A DNA stretch of 64,000 nt from Nyssa sinensis. Taxonomy: Eukaryota > Streptophyta > Magnoliopsida > Cornales > Nyssaceae. The notes below the pieces were generated by a model that saw only the letters and a list, made by a program, of their open reading frames with translations, searched no databases and had not been told where the DNA came from. Positions 58,001 to 64,000 of this stretch are shown piece after piece. The stretch's first letter is position 1, and each line of letters opens with the position of its first letter. The stretch is taken from positions 10,299,240-10,363,239 of the forward strand of contig CM018038.1 in NCBI GenBank assembly GCA_008638375.1, given 5' to 3'. The position numbers were made by a program, and so were the translations under genes.

Positions 58001-60270
58001 CATTTTTCAAAACCTTTGATCTTTCAAAACTTAAAGTATATCAATATGTTATTTTGAAAAATCATTTTGGTATTAGTTCTAGTTAATCATTTTAAATATT
58101 AAGAGTTTACACTTAATGATAAATCTAAACATAATTCACTCAAAACTCAAAATAAGGAAAATAAAAGTCTTCTATTGATTTGTCTTAATTCATTGGGCTT
58201 AAGTATGTCCATTTGCTTGGATCATTGTGAAAGCATTTCACTTGATTGGATTTTGACTTTGAAACTTGTGCTTTGAGTAGAGTTCTTTTGCTTGATGGAC
58301 TTTGTCATTTCTTGGTCAACAACATTCTTTGACCTAGATGACTTATTTGCATTGTCACTAAATAAAATATTAGTCTACATAGACAATGTTTTATTATCAT
58401 CAAAATTACTGAGATGCCATTGGTTGAAAACCTTTAGGGCTAACACCTCTTTCAAAAATAAAAATAAAAATAAATAAAAAGCATGTCCCATGACGAAAAA
58501 GAGTAAAAGAAAAGGTAAATGGACAACCAAGGACTTTGAGTCTATCCAATATCCAAGTCCAACCACCAGTGATCGTTGATGTGTCATTCTCCAATAAGCC
58601 ATCAGGGAATCTTAAATTCCCAAAAAGCTTCACTCATGCATACCAATCTCGGAGGCAAAAGGATAGTATATGATAATAGGCCAAACAGTAAACATGGTTC
58701 AAGTTTTTATTATGTGAAATAAAATAGTCGTCAGTGACTAACTTCAGACTGCTGGCAACATCCAAGTGAAGCTTGACCTTTCCATGCAATAGAAAACAAA
58801 GCACCATATGACCAATAATATTATTTTGATTAGTAAAATTTATTCAAAAAAAAAAGCTCAAAAGGGGAGCACACCCATGGACATATAAAAGCAAACCAAA
58901 CCTATATTTCACCTAAGTTTCATGTCACTCAAGAGTTCAACTAAAGAGTCAACAAAAAGAAAAGAAGTTGGAACAATCCAAAAATATAATGTGTGCAAAA
59001 ACCAAGCCTTGATCTCATTTAGAGATAATATATTAACAATAAACAATAATATAATCAACAATGACTGACATCGGACTCCTTTACCATACAGGTAAATTCT
59101 TGTTTTGATCAACAATTCTTGTTTTACCTATGCCTTCAAGCTACATAAAGCATTTTTGTTTCAATTTACAAAATTCTAGGCAGCTTAGAGCCATTAGACA
59201 TTACACAAGCTTTCTACCTCAAGTGCAAAACCACTGCTCAGAAAAATATACAACTGGAGTGAACAAGTTCAAAAATATTCTCTCACTCTGCAAATCAGGT
59301 GTTTGCAATCCATAAGTTGGGATTAGGTCATAGAGTTAGTATAATAAGGTCACAATTTGCAGGAAGCTAAACAAGCTTAGCTCAACTATAGCCGTCAAAA
59401 GAAATGGCAAAAAGGCCTCAATATTTGTATGCGAGCCATTAAGAAGGAAGTTGAAGAGCTCAAATAGAATTTGTCACTGGGAAAGCAGTACCTGAAGAAC
59501 TTCAAATCCTACTTCAAACGCGGAGTAGAACCATAAGATAAAGATGAACTGGAAGACAGTAGTAGTAAATAACTAGCTGCCTGTCTAATCTATCAATTGA
59601 GAATTCAGGTCAATCCCTAACATCCAACATTTAGTTGAACAAACTCTAAAAGACTAGTTGAAGTAGATGTAGGCAACTCTACATATGCATCAAGTGTTAT
59701 AGAACATTTATCCCGCAAGAGAGAGAGAGAGAGAGAGGTGTTAAATAGAATGGGCCCAAAATTCTGAGACTGAAAAGGTCATTGCAGAATGCATAATGCA
59801 GATTGAGAAGTGCCCAAATGCAACACAAGTAAAAGGCTGGGAAAACAGTGTTTAACCCTTAGAACATGTATCACAAATTTTTTCCTTCAGCTAATGATAT
59901 GAATTGTTGATTTTCTTAGGGGAGAAATAGATAACATTATTTAAGTCTAAACCTCCAAACCAAAAATTTAAATTGAAAGAAAAATGGAAACTGAACACAA
60001 TTTGTTCCATAATTTAATGGAATAAGCTCAAGAACTGACCAAGAAGAGTGCGTGGGCAACGGTGGCTTGAACAAGCTGTTGAAGCAACACACCCTTAACA
60101 ACAAACGATAACGGTACCAAGTTCTTCTCTTCCTCTTCCTTTCTGGTGTGCAGACGGTAACTGTCCAGAGGCGGCAAGAGCTGATAAAACCCCGCGTACA
60201 ACCAATACACTACAATTGGGGCAAATGTGCCCACCGTTTCATCACTCACGTAACCTTCCCAGAACACCAT
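43014..60270 (-). CDS. SBH: sphingoid base C4-hydroxylase (SBH type), two coding exons, 257 aa
   Basis: This ER membrane di-iron enzyme of the fatty acid hydroxylase superfamily adds the C4 hydroxyl to sphinganine, giving phytosphingosine-type long-chain bases. Exon 1 is 60040-60270 (77 codons, starts [20 protein letters not shown]). Exon 2 is 43014-43556 (180 codons plus TAG). The phase-0 junction joins AHALFL to LTSTASSSG. His boxes: HRYMH (115-119), HVHSQHH (127-133), HCG (188) and HDIHHQ (209-214), in the family order. Hydrophobic segments lie near residues 17-32, 57-77, 95-110 and 155-180. The end [10 protein letters not shown] matches Arabidopsis SBH1/SBH2 from memory. The length is near the usual 258-260. 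An in-frame ATG also lies at 60324, adding 18 residues; I prefer 60270 by alignment. The 16,483-bp intron is filled with transposons. Confidence 0.93.
44641..44755. repeat. tandem duplication, unit 58 bp
   Basis: GTTATTTTTGTCAA...TGTAGTGTAGAACTCTTAAA occurs twice (44641-44698, 44699-44755) with a few substitutions. The surrounding 44220-44640 also repeats a GGTGGAC/TAATTAGGTGAGA motif several times. Intronic. Confidence 0.8.
46933..47386. repeat. diverged tandem duplication, unit about 235 bp
   Basis: Blocks ACTCAAGC, GTGTTAAAATTCTA, CTAATTTTAC, TGTACATTAT, TTTTAGCC and CTACTAATCTTA recur in order at about 46936-47150 and 47171-47386. The copies differ by many small changes, so the event is older than the other duplications here. 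Confidence 0.7.
47955..49644 (-). mobile_element. 5'-truncated LINE with perfect 17-bp target-site duplication
   Basis: The 17-mer CATATACAAGAGTACAC flanks the insert (47938-47954 and 49645-49661). On the minus strand the element starts inside reverse transcriptase ([24 protein letters not shown] in place of the usual FADD). It runs through [63 protein letters not shown] and the zinc motif [18 protein letters not shown]. It ends in the tail marked by poly-T at about 47956-47965 then GATCGGTAAAAG. The 240-codon open stretch at 48274-48996 shows it is young. It lies in sense with the SBH gene, in its intron. Confidence 0.93.
50200..50600. mobile_element. possible dispersed-repeat or LTR remnant
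   Basis: The stretch GATTTATGTGGTTCACCCC followed by CTACGTCTACGG resembles a word found in many plant LTR-type repeats, and a GC-rich block follows at about 50500-50580. No ends, target duplication or coding sequence could be established. Confidence 0.25.
51236..52148 (+). mobile_element. LTR retroelement (gypsy-like 3' end) carrying a captured ABC-transporter fragment; GAACC target duplication
   Basis: The right LTR is complete, 51827-52148 (322 bp), opening TGATGTAG and closing CTACATCA, a perfect 8-bp inverted pair. A purine-rich tract (about 51814-51825) lies just before it. The left LTR is cut to about 46 bp (51236-51281), aligned to the first bases of the right one with small differences. 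GAACC flanks the whole unit (51231-51235, 52149-52153). Between the LTRs are an ABCI17-like segment and then a tail coding [14 protein letters not shown], the style of Ty3/gypsy polyprotein ends. There is no gag, pol or left primer-binding site. I infer capture of a host gene followed by an internal deletion after insertion. Confidence 0.8.
51283..51620 (+). pseudogene. ABC transporter ATP-binding fragment, ABCI17/STAR1-like, inside the LTR element
   Basis: The plus frame reads [17 protein letters not shown], the ABC signature segment [11 protein letters not shown], Walker B plus D-loop [12 protein letters not shown], and the H-loop [20 protein letters not shown]. These match the C-terminal half of the nucleotide-binding domain of plant ABCI17 (NAP3/STAR1), the partner ATPase of a bacterial-type exporter. 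Walker A and the N-terminal half are absent, so it cannot be an active ATPase. After NDEIVV the match fades and the same frame runs on to 51837 through retroelement sequence. The fragment shows no intron. It lies antisense to the SBH gene. Confidence 0.8.
52574..53005 (+). mobile_element. LTR-like repeat, copy 1 of an inverted pair
   Basis: Landmarks in order (TATCATATGATTAAAGAC, AACTCCTTTTGAGTTA, TATTTTGGTAAATTC, TTAGAAAGTCATTG, GGAAGAAGTT, TAATGGTGAGATTTTATT) recur in reverse complement at 54527-55095. Layout and AT content suggest an LTR or other non-coding repeat. The ends were not defined. Confidence 0.5.
53050..53090. repeat. (TTC)n microsatellite
   Basis: About 12 TTC units. Confidence 0.9.
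53373..53879. mobile_element. hAT-like MITE, 507 bp, with internal 75-bp tandem repeat
   Basis: The ends are CAAGGCCGGCTC and GAGCCGGCCCTG, inverted with one mismatch. The flanks GTTCTAGG (53365-53372) and GTCTTAGG (53880-53887) are an 8-bp duplication with two mismatches. CAGGGCCGGC-type ends with 8-bp duplications are typical of one hAT branch. Subterminal GCTTTAGGCCT words recur inverted. Two 75-bp copies begin ATTTTATGTAT at about 53437 and 53512. No protein is encoded. Confidence 0.8.
54527..55095 (-). mobile_element. LTR-like repeat, copy 2 of an inverted pair, split by a MITE
   Basis: The reverse complement aligns in order with 52574-53005 (GATCATATAATTCC, AATTCCTTTTGATTTAG, TACTTTGGTAAATTT, GGAAGAAGTTTGATTAAT and AATGGTGAGAC). 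It is interrupted by the 138-bp MITE at 54666-54803. Confidence 0.5.
54666..54803. mobile_element. Tourist-like MITE, 138 bp, near-palindromic
   Basis: The ends are AGGGTTCGTTGGGG and the complement of AGGGTGTTTGGGG, flanked by CTA on both sides. Much of the element pairs with itself (GGGAAACATGGGAAAACC against the complement of GGTTTCCCCACGTTTCCC). A 3-bp duplication and GGGTGTTTGG-type ends suggest the PIF/Harbinger group. Outside it, CAACTAGACATAGGACTT and CAACTAGACAAAAGACTT form a longer imperfect direct repeat. Confidence 0.7.
55535..57025 (-). mobile_element. LINE 3' half, interrupted by a MITE
   Basis: On the minus strand the piece reads [28 protein letters not shown], then after the 380-bp insert a [14 protein letters not shown] block. 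A zinc-finger region follows near 55950-56040, and the 3' end lies near 55535 with a short T-run. Frame breaks are many. It is in sense with the SBH gene and 5'-truncated near 57025, where a different repeat begins. Confidence 0.7.
56480..56859. mobile_element. MITE inserted in the LINE, 8-bp target duplication
   Basis: CCATTACC is found at 56472-56479 and 56860-56867. The insert's ends are inverted (TATGAAGCACGGACAC at the left; the complement of AACATGGATACGGACAC at the right) and it is rich in GTGTCCGTGTC words. Removing it restores the LINE frame [16 protein letters not shown], so the insertion postdates the LINE. It is probably of the hAT type. Confidence 0.8.
57026..58480. repeat. unclassified repeat with recurring CAGTCGACTGA motif
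   Basis: Between 57700 and 57975 the palindromic word AGTCGACT or close variants occurs about six times, often followed by GATTTNGACAGT. The left border abuts the truncated LINE at the block GCCCTAGAGGGAGGGTGAAT. No terminal repeats or proteins were recognised, so the outer limits are uncertain. Confidence 0.4.
59718..59738. repeat. (GA)n microsatellite
   Basis: About 9 GA units near the 5' end of the large intron. Confidence 0.85.
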
Positions 60271-61105
60271 TGTTTGTCCAAACAAATCCGAATGCACACA
60301 AATCAATTTCAGCTCAGAAAACAACTCACGACCTCAAATTTTGAATCCTAATTACATTCACACATCTGCATATATAAATGTACATCATTTAGACCCTGAG
60401 AAACGAAAAAAATCAAATGAATATCAGAATTTCGTAACATGTCATACAAGATGTGTGTGTATACATATAATGTGTGGGTGATATATAGACAACTTAAGCT
60501 TTGGATTGCGTACTACTTACATATAGAATGTGATTGACCAAGAGCTTTCAGAATTCTTGTGGATTTGTCAGTCGAGTCTACAGCATTTTACACCGACAGT
60601 TAGGGCATCGATATATATATATATATGTAATTATATATATTGATCACAGTGTGAGACTCTGAAATTGAACTTCGATCTGATATTCGAATGAAAAACGATT
60701 TTTTAACGAGGGGACAAATAAATGGTGTAAAGTGGCATTCTTTTCCTTCGTTTGGGCAGAAGGAAAAGGGAAGGAAGGAAATGGGATGGAAAAAACGGTG
60801 AGGGACTCAAGCGTCACGATTCGAGAATCAGATGCGACCACATTTTTTGTGCGACAACGATTGGCCTGTACAACATTTGTACATGTCGCTTTTAGTCCAA
60901 AGACCATGGCCCAATGTCTTGGGAGGTGTCCTTGCTGCCGCGTATCAGCGGCATACTCTAAAACTCGAAAATTTTTTCATTATTTTTGAACGGTGCAGCC
61001 GAGTCAATAAATAATTATCACATAAATAAAATGTACGAATCACATATTAACGTGACAAATGTTCATGGCTTAAATGTATTGTACTTAGGATCGATGAACA
61101 ACAGT
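60271..61105. other. upstream region of the SBH gene
   Basis: The 5' leader and promoter of the minus-strand SBH gene lie here. A (TA)n-like stretch at 60612-60640 could hold the TATA box, 340-370 bp from the start codon, but this is not certain. A second leader intron cannot be excluded. No other frame is convincing. Confidence 0.4.
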
Positions 61106-61615
61106 TAGGAATGACAACGAGACAGATTTGGGGCGGGGTAACCCTTCCCTAACCCTAACCCCATTTATATTTTCTATCACCGACCTCATCTTGTTCCGTT
61201 TAGATATTTATCTCCGATCCTGATTCTGTTTATATTCCTTGACTTCACTCCGTCACATCTCGAATCCCAATATATATATTTTTTAAGTTAAAACTTTTAT
61301 TTTGATAAGTAAATTAATTTTCTTTTTGCCAAAGTAACTAATACAATAAAAAAATATGAGTGTGATATGAAAAATCTTAAAATTAATTTTCTATAATGTT
61401 GTTTATTGGTAAATATAGTGTATATAAGAATGAATAAAAAATTTAATATATAAACGGGACAGGGTCGGGGTGGGTGACCATCCTCTGAACCTGCCCCGAA
61501 CTCGACGGGATTTTAAAAGTCATATCCCGACCCTGCCCCAACCCTGTTTATGAGCACCTCATACTCTCCCCATTAAGAAAGGGACGGGACTAGGCGGGGC
61601 AAATTGTCATCCCTA
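61106..61615. mobile_element. hAT-like MITE, 510 bp
   Basis: The ends are TAGGAATGACAA and TTGTCATCCCTA (inverted, one mismatch). The flanks ACAACAGT (61098-61105) and ATAACAGT (61616-61623) are an 8-bp duplication with one mismatch. Subterminal GGGGCGGGG/CCCCGCC words recur in inverted order. No protein is encoded. It sits about 0.8 kb upstream of the SBH start codon. Confidence 0.8.
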
Positions 61616-61623
61616 ATAACAGT

Positions 61624-62833
61624 TCCTAAAACTTACTCATAACATTTTTAGATAAATAAGATAGGAATAGGATGAGAAAATAACATTAATTATGAAGACG
61701 AGAACAAGGATGAGAAGAGAAGAGTATAATCTCTTTTTCATATATAGATAACAAATGAGGAAAAAAAAAGAGTGTAATTCTCTCATACTACTTGAAAATA
61801 GCAACAACAAAAAAAGTAAGTAAAATGATTATATTTTTTTTACTATTATATTCTGGGATAAATGTGTCTTTTTATATTTTTTTCTTTTATAATTTTAAGG
61901 TTAAAATTAGTATTATAAAAAATTCATTAAAGACTATCTTTTCTTTTTATTTCCATCAACTTTTAAGAGGAGAGCAAATTGAATAAAATAAAAATTAAGA
62001 GACCCCTGCCTCTCCTTTTCCTTTTCTTTTCTTTCCTAATTTTAAACCAAACACAAAATAAACACTTCCTTCTTCCTCTTTTCTTTTCTTTTTTTCTAAA
62101 TCCCTCAATGTAAATATTAACAATGACTTCTGTTAGAAGCTTTCTATACATTTTATACTATTACCCATAAAAAAAAAAAAAAAAAAAAAACTTAGCATAT
62201 GATTTTGGTGTTACCTTCACAAAAATTTTAATTCCTATTTTCTAATACTTATACCAAAAAATCCATAATTGATAGTGACAAGTCTTTATATTTTAAAAGT
62301 GTAGCATGATCATCCCATTATAAATAGTAGCCAAAATGTGCTTTTCGATCTACGTAAACAAACTAATATTATTGTTTAAATCAAAGACTTGCATTTTTAG
62401 AAATTACAGTCAAATAGACAAAAGGAAAAATAGAGAAATCTATAAGAAAGTGATCTAAATTTGACCTAAAAGTTCTGGATGTATAAATTAAAACTATATT
62501 CATACATAAAACCTCAAATGCACAAACATAAGAACAACTCAAAATGTTAGAATGTATAATTTTGTATTTTATTTGAAGGAAAAACGAAAAGGCTAAAGTG
62601 TTGCTTCAAAATATTCAAATTTACTGGAATCCATTATTTTTAATTTATTTGATTTAATATAAATATATGGAGAAGAAGAAAATCTCAAAAATCAAAAACC
62701 CTAGCAATCCAAATGAATAAGTTCTTATCATAAACTCTAAAACTATCTAGTTATAAGAGCTAAACACTATAAATCCACAACCAAATAAAAAATAGAGTAC
62801 AAAACAGAGAAGCTCAAACCAATTCATTGATAT
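61624..62833. other. AT-rich intergenic sequence
   Basis: No gene was recognised. It includes a poly-A tract of about 22 bp near 62168-62190 and several T-rich runs. Confidence 0.5.
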
Positions 62834-64000
62834 TGTTAGAAGTATATTAGGGTTACATATATAATATTGTGTACTTTTAGCAAGATTAGGATTTCATAGT
62901 TTATTTCTTTTATTTACATTTTCTATATATTTACACTTCTCATGTACAACCTCATCACTCTCTTATATAAGGAACTCTATTGTATAGTTTCATATAATTC
63001 AGTCTAATACAATGTAGTCTTTTGTATTTTCCCTTTTCTCTCTTCTTTCTTTCTTTTTTATCTCTTGTCTCTTTTATATTATTCTACCAAATCTAACATG
63101 GTATCAGAGCCACTCTGATCCTTCAACCACTGTAGTCGCCGCCAACGTTAACACCCATCCGAAGGCCGCCGATCTAACACCGCCCATCCCAAACCTCATC
63201 TTTCATCACCCATAGCCTCGGCTGTTGTATTTTTTTTTTTCATCTCTTATACACTGCAACCACACCGTCCATTGTGCCATCAAAACACCCATCACAGAGC
63301 TTTGCAAACTTCATTCAGTCCGAGCAAATTCATTCACCGTTCTGCCCAACATCAGGTCCCCCAAGCCTATTCCACCGTCTCAGCCCACTTGTTCACAACA
63401 ACCCCAATCAGTCGCAGCACTAGTTCTGTTCCACCGTCTCTCAACCGTAGCTCTGGTTCCGCCTCAATAAGCAGCAAAATTGGTTTCATCTCGGTCACAG
63501 CCACAGCCGCAACCCCCATCACAGCTACAGCCGTAACCGCAGCCAAAGCCCCAATCCAGTTGATAGCTACAGCCCCTGGAGCTGCTATGTTTTTGGAGAC
63601 TCCAACTGCATTCCATGGCTCCTGTGTTATAAAACCACCCATTGCTTCGCCAAAGAAGTTCCTTTAACACAGATCAAATTCCGTCGCAATAGCCGTCATC
63701 ACTGTTTTGCTCGGAGTACCATCATGGTCATGGGGTTATCGTCATCAATTTCGACCGCCATCAACCACTCGCCGCCCATTGCCGGCATCACGACTCGATC
63801 ACCTCACCTGACTAGTCAAACCTGCCACCCAGATCTAAGGGAGTGACCAAATGCTGCATTGTCTAAGACCCTCATCATCACCAGTAACATCAAATCTACA
63901 TCCTGTCTCACCACTTTTGCCACGGAATTCATCTAAGGGAACGCCTAAGTCAAGTGCCTAGTCCTCTTCCACCATCGACCTCATCGAATCCCCAGACTCC
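62834..64000 (+). mobile_element. Ty1/copia-like LTR retrotransposon, 5' part only
   Basis: The 5' LTR is 62834-63098 (265 bp), opening TGTTAGA and closing TCTAACA. It holds a TATA-like TTATATAAGG near 62963. The primer-binding site TGGTATCAGAGCC (63099-63111), complementary to initiator tRNA-Met, follows directly; this is the usual arrangement in plant copia elements. From 63112 to the edge lies C-rich leader sequence with no recognisable gag yet (frames such as 63272-63667 are low-complexity). The 3' LTR and any target duplication lie outside the window; the 5 bp before the LTR are GATAT. Confidence 0.85.

Noticed and set aside
63225..63667. Several overlapping frames of 80-131 codons
   Set aside because: Low-complexity, C-rich leader after a copia-like primer-binding site; no gag-like or other domain is visible.

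Overview
The window is nuclear DNA from a flowering plant, most likely a woody eudicot. It holds spliced genes with GT-AG introns and AT-rich introns and spacers packed with LINE, hAT-type, MITE and LTR debris. Five conserved protein genes are recognisable, and none is bacterial or organellar. I cannot fix the species; the very large, LINE-rich introns are the kind seen in grapevine or Fagales-type trees, which is only an inference.

Layout. (1) 2247-20084, + strand: 12 exons of a PUS3/DEG1-type tRNA pseudouridine synthase whose first exon(s) I could not find. Its introns carry several LINE fragments, a long palindrome and a 23-bp LINE 'stub' insertion. (2) 21700-30590, + strand: a complete 8-exon gene for the beta subunit of F-actin capping protein (256 aa). 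Its 5.4-kb first intron contains a LINE broken by a hAT-like element that is itself broken by a smaller hAT-like MITE. (3) 31779-36064, - strand: a complete 6-exon p23/Sba1-type Hsp90 co-chaperone (173 aa) whose first coding exon is only 5 nt. (4) 39571-41295, + strand: an intronless PLS-class DYW pentatricopeptide-repeat protein (574 aa), closest in my memory to Arabidopsis At1g34160. (5) 43014-60270, - strand: a sphingoid base C4-hydroxylase (SBH1/2 type, 257 aa) made of two coding exons separated by a 16.5-kb intron. (6) 62834 to the right edge: a 5' LTR and primer-binding site of a Ty1/copia-like retrotransposon that runs out of the window.

The 16.5-kb intron is a small transposon archive. 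It holds a 5'-truncated LINE with a perfect 17-bp target-site duplication; an LTR element with an intact 5-bp target duplication that carries a fragment of a host ABC-transporter gene (ABCI17/STAR1-like); two inverted copies of an LTR-like repeat; a 507-bp hAT-like MITE; a 138-bp Tourist-like MITE; and a second LINE interrupted by another MITE.

The five host genes do not form a pathway. They serve tRNA modification, actin dynamics, Hsp90 chaperoning, organellar RNA editing and sphingolipid hydroxylation. No new multi-gene system is evident. The most interesting signals are structural: gene capture by the LTR element, a 57-bp tandem duplication that copies a splice acceptor in the capping-protein gene, the triple-nested transposons, and the LINE stub.
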